DNA of 64,000 bases from Novosphingobium sediminis (lineage in GTDB: Bacteria; Pseudomonadota; Alphaproteobacteria; Sphingomonadales; Sphingomonadaceae): the NCBI RefSeq assembly GCF_007991615.1, contig NZ_BJYR01000006.1:1-64000 (forward strand), written 5' to 3'. Made by a program: the position numbers and the translations under genes. Each line of letters begins with the position of its first letter. Position 1 is the first letter of the stretch. Below the pieces are notes generated by a model. The model was not told the origin of the DNA. It did not search any database and saw only the letters and a program-made list of their open reading frames with translations. Positions 26,319-36,270 of this stretch are shown in pieces.

Positions 26319-27155
26319 CTACTTCCAGGTGAAGCGGTAGCCGTAGGACAGGCCGGCGGTGAATTGATCGCGGCGGCCGCGTTCGCGGATCAGCGTGCTG
26401 TTCGCCGCCACATTGCCGAGCCGGTCATACCCCGCGAGCAACGTGATCGCGCCGTGCTGCCCGCGCCTGCCGAGCGGCCGGGTGAGCGTGCCGCCGACAC
26501 CCGCTGAAACGAGGCCCGAGCCGGTGCTGTATGCTGGCAGACCGGCGCGGGCGGCCTGTTCGGGGGTCACGCCGAAATAGACCTGCGTGTAATTGCGGCT
26601 GGCGAAAGTGGAGCGCAGCGCCAGCGAGTAGCGGAACGCCCCGGCGCGATCGGCAAAGCGGATCGAGGGTTCGGCCACCACGCCTTCATGCCCGCCGGTG
26701 CCCTGCCGCACTTCGGTGCGCAGCGCCAGGCGGCGATCGGGGCTGTACTGGACGAACCCGCCGAATTCCGCCGCGACGCCGATGTTGCCGAAGCCGCGCA
26801 GGGCCTCGCTGCCGCCCGTGATGAGGAAGGGCGAGCCGCCGGTCTGCTCGCGCCGGCCGAAGCGGATGCGGGCGATGGGGCCGATCTTCCAGCCATCGCG
26901 GTTGACCGCGTTCCAGCCGAGGCCTTCCTGCACCGAGAAGAAGGCGACGTCCTTGTAGTTCACCCGGATATCCGGGAACACCGACAGCGCATAATCGCGC
27001 GAGCCCTGCCACACCGGCGCGACAATCGGCGCGGCGCCGACGGTGAGCACCCAGGTTGGCGGCGGGGGCGGCGGGCCGGCAATCTGGGCATGGGCGGCAG
27101 ACGCGCAGAGCGCCGCGGCGGCGAGCGAGAGGGACGCGAATGCGAGGCGGGGCAT
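26319..27155 (-). CDS. MipA/OmpV-family outer-membrane protein
   Basis: This 278-residue protein has a signal peptide (LAFASLSLAAAALCASAAHAQ), a Pro-rich linker and a beta-barrel with MipA-type motifs: SRDYALSVFPDIRVNYKD, GIGPIARIRFGRRE-like strands and a C-terminal aromatic strand ending YGYRFTWK. MipA scaffolds murein enzymes, while OmpV-like relatives are porins or adhesins, so the function is not fixed. It lies 31 bases after the start of the SleB gene, both leftward, which may link it to cell-wall remodelling. Confidence 0.85.
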   Translation of the reverse strand: MPRLAFASLSLAAAALCASAAHAQIAGPPPPPPTWVLTVGAAPIVAPVWQGSRDYALSVFPDIRVNYKDVAFFSVQEGLGWNAVNRDGWKIGPIARIRFGRREQTGGSPFLITGGSEALRGFGNIGVAAEFGGFVQYSPDRRLALRTEVRQGTGGHEGVVAEPSIRFADRAGAFRYSLALRSTFASRNYTQVYFGVTPEQAARAGLPAYSTGSGLVSAGVGGTLTRPLGRRGQHGAITLLAGYDRLGNVAANSTLIRERGRRDQFTAGLSYGYRFTWK

Positions 27156-27221
27156 GTGCCGGGCTCCTGACAGGGTTCCTGCGGTTGCGGCGCGGATAGC
27201 AGAGCGGTCACGGCAGTTCTA

Positions 27222-27238
27222 ATGATATACTATATCAT
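27222..27238. promoter_or_regulatory. Perfect 17-bp AT-rich palindrome ATGATATACTATATCAT
   Basis: The two 8-base arms ATGATATA and TATATCAT flank a single C. It stands out in GC-rich surroundings, 67 bases before the mipA-like start codon, and covers the stop codon of the upstream gene. Position and symmetry suit an operator for a dimeric regulator. Confidence 0.55.
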
Positions 27239-28149
27239 AATATTGCTGACATTCCGGCGTTTACGAAAGTTGGGGGCTGCCGGAGCGGGCGGATCGGCAG
27301 GGGGCAAGTTGACACGGTTGACACAGTCCTGAGGGATGGGAGCGACTTGGTTTCGATGGGGGGTTCGGGAGTGGGGATCGGCCGGGTCCGGGCCTCTCCC
27401 CCGCCTGCTTCGCAAGAGTGGGGAGGATCGAGGACTTCGACGGGTTCGGCATCGTCTTCGAACAGGGCGTCGAGCGCGGCGAGGCGGGATTGGGCGGCTT
27501 CGTCCCAAGTGGCGGCGGCGGCGTGTTCGGCTTCGGACTGGCTTTGGGCGACGGCGTGGGACCAGCCATCATAGCGATCGAGGCCGGTCGCTTCGAGTTC
27601 GGCGCGGGTTTCTTCGGGGAGGTCTTCGAAGCGCGGGGGGAAGCCATGGAGCACGCGTTCGCGCGCTTCGAGCAGCGCTTCATCGCGGGTGGGGTGCGCG
27701 GGGGACCACTGCGGCGGGGCTTCGGCATCGTGAAACGGCGCCTCGAACCGGGGCGCGCCTTCGTGCAGCTCGGCCAGGTATTCATCGAAGCGTGCGGCAA
27801 TGCCTGCCGCGCCCTCGGCCTGTTCATGGTGGCGATCGAGCCGGGCGAGATGGGCGAGGAGCAGGCGCGCATCGAAGCGGGTGCGGCTGCCGACCGCCTC
27901 GCCCCGGTAGAAGATCGTCTCGCTCACCCCGTGGAGCGCGCGCTCTGCCAGCACTTCCTCCGCCGCATCGCGCGCGAGGATCAGCGCGGCATCCCAGCCC
28001 GCAGCAAAGCCGGGATCGCGGCGCTTGTGGACATAGGCGGACTGCGCCGAGACGCCGACCGCATGGCACGCGCGGCGGACATTGCCGGTGCCGGCAAGCA
28101 GATGAAGAAAGCGCACCCGCCGCTCCGCCGTGAACGGCCGCGCAAGCAT
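27235..28149 (-). CDS. Sphingomonad hypothetical protein with TerS-like HTH
   Basis: This protein has about 304 residues if the ATG at 28149 is used. The N-terminal 110 residues (FTAERRVRFLHLLAGTGN, ACHAVGVSAQSAYVHKRRDP, ALHGVSETIFYRGEAVG) form a helix-turn-helix region I recall from many sphingomonad proteins of unknown function; it resembles phage terminase small subunits. The remainder is acidic and poorly conserved. The preferred start has the purine-rich end of a palindromic repeat (GGGAGGGGCTC) in the ribosome-binding position. Longer starts at 28350 and 28386 would read through that repeat. Function unknown; DNA binding is an inference. Confidence 0.6.
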   Translation of the reverse strand: MLARPFTAERRVRFLHLLAGTGNVRRACHAVGVSAQSAYVHKRRDPGFAAGWDAALILARDAAEEVLAERALHGVSETIFYRGEAVGSRTRFDARLLLAHLARLDRHHEQAEGAAGIAARFDEYLAELHEGAPRFEAPFHDAEAPPQWSPAHPTRDEALLEARERVLHGFPPRFEDLPEETRAELEATGLDRYDGWSHAVAQSQSEAEHAAAATWDEAAQSRLAALDALFEDDAEPVEVLDPPHSCEAGGGEARTRPIPTPEPPIETKSLPSLRTVSTVSTCPLPIRPLRQPPTFVNAGMSAIL

Positions 28150-28152
28150 GAG

Positions 28153-28185
28153 CCCCTCCCGCATGCGGGAGGGGTTAGGGTGGGC
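28153..28185. repeat. Palindromic repeat, family A (CCCCTCCCGC/GCGGGAGGGG)
   Basis: Two 10-base arms CCCCTCCCGC and GCGGGAGGGG around AT, with the usual flank TTAGGGTGGGC. It lies immediately upstream of, or within the 5' part of, the hypothetical gene and supplies a GGAGG-like sequence before the ATG at 28149. Confidence 0.75.
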
Positions 28186-28427
28186 AGAAGCATATGCCGC
28201 GCCTTCCGCAAACCCGCCCGCACATTGATAGCTCTCTGGCCCTCCAGCAGACGGGAGGGGAGCGAAGGGATTCACATCATTGGGCAGGCCGATATCCCGC
28301 TCGACCGGAATCCAGCCGCGACCGAAACCGCTGGTGTTGTGCTGAGGCATGGGTGCGACTCCCGTGGGAACAAAAAGGGATCGCACTGTGGCATGGGTGG
28401 GGGTTTGTAGGACAGGGGTAGGTCCCC

Positions 28428-28461
28428 CTAAGAAATCATCTTAGACCGCGGGATTGCGGAA
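28428..28461. repeat. Left edge of AT-rich island: hairpin plus direct repeat
   Basis: CTAAGA-AATCA-TCTTAG (28428-28444) is an inverted repeat. It abuts a 17-base sequence, ACCGCGGGATTGCGGAA (28445-28461), that recurs with 14 of 17 bases at 30954-30970, on the other side of the three island genes. GC content drops sharply after this point. Confidence 0.45.
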
Positions 28462-28499
28462 TTTCAGTACTCCGCTAGAACAGTCTGAAAGGGGAGATC

Positions 28500-29291
28500 A
28501 TGAAACCGTTTCTGAAATGGGCTGGAGGCAAACGTTGGCTTTTCACGGCCGAGTTTATAGATAGTCTCCCCAAGTTTGAACGATTGATCGAACCATTTTT
28601 GGGCGGCGGTGCTGCGTTCTTCGCAATTGAACCCAAAAAGGCGGTGCTTAGCGACGTAAATCCCGAACTTATCAATCTCTACAGGTGGATTAGAGATGAA
28701 CCTGAAAAATTCTGCGCTGAATTGAAATCTTATCAGCACAAGCACTCAAAAGACTTTTACTATCAAATACGTGCAAAAAAATTTACTCCAAATCTAGATG
28801 GTGCCGTTCGCACACTTTATTTAAACAGAACATGCTGGAATGGCCTTTATAGACTCAATAAATCTGGAAAATTTAATGTTCCTATTGGCACAAAATTAAT
28901 CGTTTATTCTGAAAACGACGATTTTATCGAGGCCTCTCGACTCCTATCTCTAGTTGAATTGCGAGTCTCAGACTTCGAAAATACCCTTAAAGAGGCCCAG
29001 TCTGGAGATCTTGTTTTTCTTGACCCACCATATACGGTCAAACATAATAATAACGGATTTGTAAAATATAATGAATCGATTTTTTCGTGGGAAGATCAAG
29101 AGCGTCTTGCAAAGTGCATTCAGGTAGCAACAAATAACGGAGCTCATGTAATTCTGACGAATGCAGATCATCCTAGTGTAAGGGCACTTTATGATGGCTT
29201 CGGAGCAATTACTTCTGTAGCTCGCAACTCTGTGATCAGTGGCAAATCCAGCGGCCGCACAAAAACAACTGAGATACTTTTGAGGGCATAA
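28500..29291 (+). CDS. Dam-family adenine-specific DNA methyltransferase
   Basis: This is a 263-residue class D12 (alpha) N6-adenine methyltransferase. Motifs are PFLKWAGGKRWL (3-14, SAM-binding motif X), EPFLGGGAAFF (31-41, motif I), NRTCWNGLYRLNKSGKFNVP (109-128, the Dam/DpnM signature) and catalytic DPPY (175-178). The expected target is GATC or similar but cannot be read from sequence. It has a strong site (AAGGGGAG) whose last bases form GATC right before the ATG. Codon use is AT-rich, unlike the neighbours. Dam is not the usual solitary methylase of alphaproteobacteria (CcrM is), which points to transfer. It heads a three-gene operon with a membrane protein and a DGQHR protein. Confidence 0.92.
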   Translation: MKPFLKWAGGKRWLFTAEFIDSLPKFERLIEPFLGGGAAFFAIEPKKAVLSDVNPELINLYRWIRDEPEKFCAELKSYQHKHSKDFYYQIRAKKFTPNLDGAVRTLYLNRTCWNGLYRLNKSGKFNVPIGTKLIVYSENDDFIEASRLLSLVELRVSDFENTLKEAQSGDLVFLDPPYTVKHNNNGFVKYNESIFSWEDQERLAKCIQVATNNGAHVILTNADHPSVRALYDGFGAITSVARNSVISGKSSGRTKTTEILLRA

Positions 29292-29294
29292 GAG

Positions 29295-29807
29295 ATGTAC
29301 TGGATCCGCCGCCTTTTCTCAAACCCACAGGCGCACGCAAGAGCGTTAGCAGAGGTTTTTATAGGCGTAGTTTTTTCAATTTTGCCATTTCTTATCGCAG
29401 CCTTCGTTAGATCGGCGCGATCAACGGACGCAATTTCAGTTAATGTTGACGACCTGGTCTCAAAGGGACAGATGTACCTTTTAGCAGCCTCACTATTCGG
29501 CACAGTCGTATGGCTTGCGTTTGCGCGCGATGATCGCCCTCGCCACAACGCCCGCATAGTCATCGGCGTGATTGCCCTAATATGCATGTTTCCGATTGCA
29601 GGATTTATCGGAGTTGATCCAACTTTTTCTACCGTATTTAATCCATTCTGGGTAAAATTGAGTTTTGGATTTTATTTTCTATTCATAGCATTCCACTATC
29701 TTCTTCTTTTTTATTGCGAAATATCTCCGCCAGAGCCAGGCGAAATTTTTAGTCGCGACACGACCACGATGGCCCAAAAGTACGAGGCTCTTAGCCATGA
29801 CGCTTAG
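29295..29807 (+). CDS. Four-helix membrane protein of the methylase island
   Basis: This 170-residue protein starts three bases after the methylase gene. Predicted helices lie at about 20-40 (VFIGVVFSILPFLIAAFV), 59-78 (GQMYLLAASLFGTVVWLAFA), 86-106 (ARIVIGVIALICMFPIAGFI) and 117-139 (VKLSFGFYFLFIAFHYLLLF), with a short cytoplasmic tail. I recognise no family. It overlaps the DGQHR gene by 11 bases. Small multi-helix membrane proteins often serve as effectors or anchors in defence loci; that role here is inference from context only. Confidence 0.75.
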   Translation: MYWIRRLFSNPQAHARALAEVFIGVVFSILPFLIAAFVRSARSTDAISVNVDDLVSKGQMYLLAASLFGTVVWLAFARDDRPRHNARIVIGVIALICMFPIAGFIGVDPTFSTVFNPFWVKLSFGFYFLFIAFHYLLLFYCEISPPEPGEIFSRDTTTMAQKYEALSHDA

Positions 29808-30933
29808 AACAAATCTAGAATTGGATTTTCTAGAAGTAACCCAAGAAGTTGGAACCTTCTATAGCTGCACTGTCCCTGCTCAAGTCCTGCTAGAAATTTG
29901 TCAGTTTGATTTTCGACAAATTAAGGAAAACGGCGGCAAAAAAGAGTTCATGGGGATTCAGCGAAAGCTTGACGAAGGTCGAGTATCCAAGATTCGCGAT
30001 TACATAAGAACCTTCGATGCTTGCTTTCCAACCTCTATCGTTATCTCGGTAGATGAGAGGTGCGCGAGCTTTTCTGTATTCGACGGAAAACAAAAACTCA
30101 TTCTAAAGCCCTATGAGGACCCAATAGATTCTGAAATAAAAATTCCTTTTCGAGGAATTGCAAGCATAATTGATGGACAACATCGACTCAAAGCATTTGA
30201 TGAAACTAATATAAATTGGGATCTCTCAGTCAATGTTTTCGTCGGCATTGACGAAGGAACTCAAGCCATGATATTTTCAAAGGTTAATTTAGCTCAAACC
30301 CGAGTCAACAGCAGCTTAGTATATGATTTATTTTCACTCGATCGCGGAAGAAGTCCAGAAAAAACCGCTCATGAAATTGTAATAAATTTAAATTCGATAG
30401 AATCTAGCCCGTTTTTCGAACGTATTCGGCGCCTGGGTTCTGCGACAGATGGAATTTTTGGAGAAACTCTTTCGCAAGCTACCGTCGTTAAAGGCATATT
30501 ACCATTAATTACAAAAGATCCTCTAAAGGATAGAGATATTGGTAGACGAATTGGCTTCTGGCCAGATCGAGGTCAAGATGATTTCGAGCGACGTATCTTT
30601 TATCCTTTTTTTCGAAAAGATGAAGATCACAGGATCCTTGCAATTATTATTAATTTTTTTGACGCCGTTAAAGAGCGCTGGCCGGAAGCTTGGGACTATA
30701 CTGGCAAGGGGTCCGTGCTTCCTAAAACTAATGGTTTTAATGGCCTAATCCGATTTCTTCGCGATGCCTATCTGCATCTCACAAGCAGTCCATCTGTGCC
30801 AACTAAAGAACAATTCCGCCGCATACTTGACCAGAGTGATTTGAAAGATACCGACTTCTCAACGGACAGATATCCACCTGGCTCAAGCGGTGCTGCTGCA
30901 TTGTATCGAGACCTCAGGGACAATCTTTTGTAG
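29797..30933 (+). CDS. DGQHR-domain (DndB-like) protein
   Basis: This 378-residue protein has the signature IIDGQHRLKAF (DGQHR at 126-130), preceded by QRKLDEGRVSKIRDYI and FPTSIVISV and followed by IFSKVNLAQTRVNSSLVYDLF, the pattern of the DGQHR/DndB family. Members include DndB, which regulates phosphorothioation genes, and DpdB of the deazaguanine DNA-modification system, so a link to DNA modification is well founded at family level. No dnd or dpd genes are present; its partner here is an adenine methylase. It is strongly AT-rich (for example 18 G/C in 60 bases at 30361-30420). Confidence 0.85.
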   Translation: MTLRTNLELDFLEVTQEVGTFYSCTVPAQVLLEICQFDFRQIKENGGKKEFMGIQRKLDEGRVSKIRDYIRTFDACFPTSIVISVDERCASFSVFDGKQKLILKPYEDPIDSEIKIPFRGIASIIDGQHRLKAFDETNINWDLSVNVFVGIDEGTQAMIFSKVNLAQTRVNSSLVYDLFSLDRGRSPEKTAHEIVINLNSIESSPFFERIRRLGSATDGIFGETLSQATVVKGILPLITKDPLKDRDIGRRIGFWPDRGQDDFERRIFYPFFRKDEDHRILAIIINFFDAVKERWPEAWDYTGKGSVLPKTNGFNGLIRFLRDAYLHLTSSPSVPTKEQFRRILDQSDLKDTDFSTDRYPPGSSGAAALYRDLRDNLL

Positions 30934-30953
30934 TAAACTCCCGATTTGTGCAT

Positions 30954-30970
30954 ACCGCGAAATTGCAGAA
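30954..30970. repeat. Right edge direct repeat of the AT-rich island
   Basis: ACCGCGAAATTGCAGAA matches the left-edge copy at 28445-28461 in 14 of 17 positions. All three differences are G in the left copy and A here. GC-rich sequence resumes within a few bases. This could mark an insertion site, or be a chance similarity. Confidence 0.4.
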
Positions 30971-30982
30971 GGTTGGTGAAGT

Positions 30983-31091
30983 GCAAGGGCTGTGGCCCTT
31001 GCCCGCCGGAGGCTCCCTTTTTGGGTGATGGGTCTGTGTTGTGGGGGCTTCCGCCCCCCTCTCCCAACCCTCTCCCCCGAGGGGGAGAGGG
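30983..31091. terminator. Cluster of three hairpins between the island and uvrA
   Basis: There are three inverted repeats in a row: GCAAGGGC/GCCCTTGC (30983-31002), followed by a CTCCCTTTTT stretch that suits a rightward terminator; GGGGGC/GCCCCC (31043-31058); and CCCTCTCCCCC/GGGGGAGAGGG (31068-31091), seven bases from the uvrA stop. The last resembles a common sphingomonad palindromic repeat. Together they separate two convergent transcription units. Confidence 0.55.
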
Positions 31092-31098
31092 CTTATGG

Positions 31099-34059
<2,961 letters not shown>

Positions 34060-34212
34060 GGTGCCGGTTTGTTCCAGATTTGTTCGATTCCGGCAAGAGG
34101 CGCGCGGAGGATTTCCGCGAGGTGGGCGGTGAGGCGCAAATGCGCAAGGTGGCGGGAGGGGAAGGAATGGCAGTGCGGACCGATTTGCCGCGCCATCAGC
34201 CCCCGGGGTTGC

Positions 34213-34289
34213 CACCTCCCCCCTTTGGCATCGCAAAGGCGGGGAGGTGCAAAGGCGTTGGCGGCGCCCCTCCCCGCACCGGGGAGGGG
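34213..34289. repeat. Family C hairpins upstream of uvrA
   Basis: Two strong inverted repeats: CACCTCCCC...CTTTG paired with CAAAG...GGGGAGGTG (34213-34250), and CCCCTCCCCG paired with CGGGGAGGGG (34267-34289). They fill the 237-base gap between the muramidase gene stop and the uvrA start; no gene was seen there. Confidence 0.65.
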
Positions 34290-34296
34290 TTGCGCA

Positions 34297-35079
34297 TCAG
34301 TGGAGGATCGCGTTCCAGGTCTGCTGGCCGACGATGCCATCCTGATAGAGGCCGGCAGCTTTCTGGACCTTGATGACGGCAGCCTTGGTGGCGGGGCCGA
34401 AATCGCCATCGGCCTTGAGGCCGAGCGCAGCCTGCAGCAGTTTCACGTCTGCGCCCTTATCGCCCATGCGCAGGACAGGATGGGGGCTTTCGGTGCGGGG
34501 ACCGCCCGCGTTGTGGAGGGCAAAGGCTGCGGCGAGCTTGGTATCGTACTTGTTCTTGGCGTACTCTTCGCCGTTGTAGCCACGGGCAAAGCCAGCCCAG
34601 TCCTTGCGGATGAGTTCATCATCGAGACCGCTGGACTTGACGAACTTGACGAAGGCATCGAGCTGCGCGCCCTGACCTGAGATCATTGCGGCGACGAAGC
34701 TTTCGACATCGGCAAAGCCAGCCGCCTTGTGGTTGAAGCCCATGATCTGGAATGCGCCCCAGCTGGCCGATTTGAGCGCGGCGGTCCGATCGCAGCCGAT
34801 GGCTTCGGCAAGCCTGTCGTACTCCGCAGGGCCGCCGATATAGCCGCCGGACGACGAATTCGAGATTTTCGGATGCGAAGCGTCAAACCGGCCGCCCGTC
34901 TGGCGGTGGAAGATGTGGCGTTCGAACAGGATCTTGGGCCGGCCATCGGCAAAGAAACCGCCGCGGCTTTCGACATCGTTTACGGCGCGTACCGCAGCGA
35001 CGGTGCAGCCAATAGACTTGGCCGCGCGTTCGAAATCAGCATCGACGAGCGGCGCAGGATTGCCAGTGAATGCAGGCAT
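34297..35079 (-). CDS. N-acetylmuramidase with peptidoglycan-binding domain
   Basis: This 260-residue protein has an N-terminal N-acetylmuramidase domain (DUF3380 type, about 12-190) with catalytic Glu37 in NDVESRGGFF and the conserved ILFERHIFHRQT and SWGAFQIMGFNH motifs. A C-terminal PG_binding_1 domain follows (about 203-258; LRMGDKGADVKLLQAALGL, DGDFGPATKAAV). It has no signal peptide, as in phage endolysins that rely on a holin or on cell lysis. It may be a prophage remnant or domesticated lysin, but no other phage gene is adjacent. Confidence 0.88.
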   Translation of the reverse strand: MPAFTGNPAPLVDADFERAAKSIGCTVAAVRAVNDVESRGGFFADGRPKILFERHIFHRQTGGRFDASHPKISNSSSGGYIGGPAEYDRLAEAIGCDRTAALKSASWGAFQIMGFNHKAAGFADVESFVAAMISGQGAQLDAFVKFVKSSGLDDELIRKDWAGFARGYNGEEYAKNKYDTKLAAAFALHNAGGPRTESPHPVLRMGDKGADVKLLQAALGLKADGDFGPATKAAVIKVQKAAGLYQDGIVGQQTWNAILH

Positions 35080-35238
35080 CGCTTGATTCTCCCTTCTTGT
35101 CCGCGCCGAGGCCTCTGTTTGCGAGACAGCAGCGACTCAGTAATTACGCGTATTTTTACTCGCTTTATGCTTGCAGACGCAGCGCAATTTGCAGGCCGCC
35201 GCCATTATCGAGACAGTTGTGCAGACGCGCACATCGTC

Positions 35239-35274
35239 GACTGGCGGGCGGAATGGCGGGTGGACTGGCAGGCG
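35239..35274. repeat. Three imperfect 12-bp tandem repeats
   Basis: The units GACTGGCGGGCG, GAATGGCGGGTG and GACTGGCAGGCG follow each other without gap in the non-coding stretch between the muramidase gene and the small gene at 35342. Function unknown. Confidence 0.55.
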
Positions 35275-35341
35275 GGGTTAATCGGAGGGCATGTCGAGAG
35301 AATACAAGACCTGCGTGTGGCAACGGGTGTAAGGCAGGGCC

Positions 35342-35521
35342 ATGCAGGAGAACGACCATCATCGCAGGCCGCCGGCGGACCGGTTGTTTTGCCGGGGCGA
35401 TGCTCCGCATGCCGCGCAGCCGGTGATGGAAGCCGGGGAACGGGCCCATTTTGCCGAGCATTTTGCGCGGGACTTCGCGGCGGCGTTGAGCGAGGCGCGG
35501 CGACTGCCCGAGGCGGACTGA
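35342..35521 (+). CDS. Small hypothetical protein, 59 residues
   Basis: A short open frame starting ATG with AAGGCAGGG upstream encodes a charged, His- and Arg-rich peptide (starts MQENDHHRRPPADRLFCRGD, ends SEARRLPEAD) with a helical second half. It ends 23 bases before the stop of the convergent btuD. A 13-codon frame with its own GGAGGG site lies just before it (about 35290-35331). No family recognised; coding status rests on the ribosome-binding site and GC-rich codon pattern. Confidence 0.45.
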   Translation: MQENDHHRRPPADRLFCRGDAPHAAQPVMEAGERAHFAEHFARDFAAALSEARRLPEAD

Positions 35522-35544
35522 AGCCCGCTTAGCACGCGAGGGCT

Positions 35545-36270
35545 TCAGAGCGACAGGGCGCGGGCTCCTTCGGGGCCGGTCCACCGGGCTGACACGCGCC
35601 AGACGTGCTCGATCACTTCTTCGGACAAGGCCGCGTGCGGCGGGCCATCTGCGGCGAGATGGCCATTATCGAGAACGATGACGCGGTCGGCGTGGTTCAT
35701 CGCGTGGGCGAGGCTGTGGACGACGAGGACGACACCGGTGCCCTGATCGGCGAGCGCGCGGAAATGCCGGAGCAGCGCGGCGGCGTGGGCAAGATCGAGG
35801 CTGGCCAGCGGTTCATCGGCGAGGATCCATTGCGGGCTTCCCGCGAGGACGCGGGCGAGGAGGACGCGGGCGCGTTCGCCGCCCGACAGGGTGTGGATGC
35901 CGCGCGCAGCGAGATGGGCGCAATCGAGCGCGGTGAGCGCGGCAGCGACAGCGGCTTCGTCTTCGGCGCGCGAGGTGCGGTGGGGCAGGCGGCCGAGGCG
36001 GACGAGCGCTTCGACCGAGAGGTTCCACGCGGGCTCGGCATGTTGGGAGAGGTAGCCGATCTGCAGCGCACGGCGGTGCGGGTCCATGCCTGCGAGCGGC
36101 GTTTCACCGAGCTTTACGGGCGCGGGTTCGAGACCGGCAAGCACGCGCAGAAGGGTGGTCTTGCCGGCGCCGTTGGGGCCGCAGATGGCGGTGAGTTCGC
36201 CCGGACGGAGGGTGACGGAAACATCCGTCAGGCGGCCTGGAACGGTGAGGTTTGCGGCGCTCAGCTTCAT
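35545..36270 (-). CDS. btuD: Cobalamin ABC transporter ATPase
   Basis: This 241-residue ABC ATPase has Walker A GPNGAGKTTL (32-41), a Q-loop in YLSQHAEP, signature LSGGERARVLLARVL, Walker B ILADEPLASLD and switch His in VVHSLAHA. It belongs to the FecE/BtuD/HmuV class of metal-chelate importers. The riboswitch-controlled operon with a BtuB-like receptor identifies cobalamin as the likely substrate. The start at 36270 overlaps the btuC stop by four bases; an upstream in-frame extension is rejected. It is the last gene of the operon. Confidence 0.9.
   Translation of the reverse strand: MKLSAANLTVPGRLTDVSVTLRPGELTAICGPNGAGKTTLLRVLAGLEPAPVKLGETPLAGMDPHRRALQIGYLSQHAEPAWNLSVEALVRLGRLPHRTSRAEDEAAVAAALTALDCAHLAARGIHTLSGGERARVLLARVLAGSPQWILADEPLASLDLAHAAALLRHFRALADQGTGVVLVVHSLAHAMNHADRVIVLDNGHLAADGPPHAALSEEVIEHVWRVSARWTGPEGARALSL

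Noticed and set aside
27301..27325. Direct repeat TTGACACGG/TTGACACAG as a -35 promoter pair
   Set aside because: It lies inside the 3' end of the hypothetical coding sequence and is read as TVSTVS; no matching -10 element was found.
28500..30933. Dnd phosphorothioation system
   Set aside because: Only a DndB-like DGQHR protein is present; no DndA, C, D or E sequence is seen.
28428..31091. CRISPR array or full restriction-modification system at the AT-rich island
   Set aside because: There is no spaced repeat array, no cas gene and no recognisable endonuclease; only methylase, membrane and DGQHR genes are present.
34297..35079. Prophage
   Set aside because: Only one lysin-like gene (plus a TerS-like HTH protein 6 kb away) is present; no capsid, tail, integrase or terminase large subunit.
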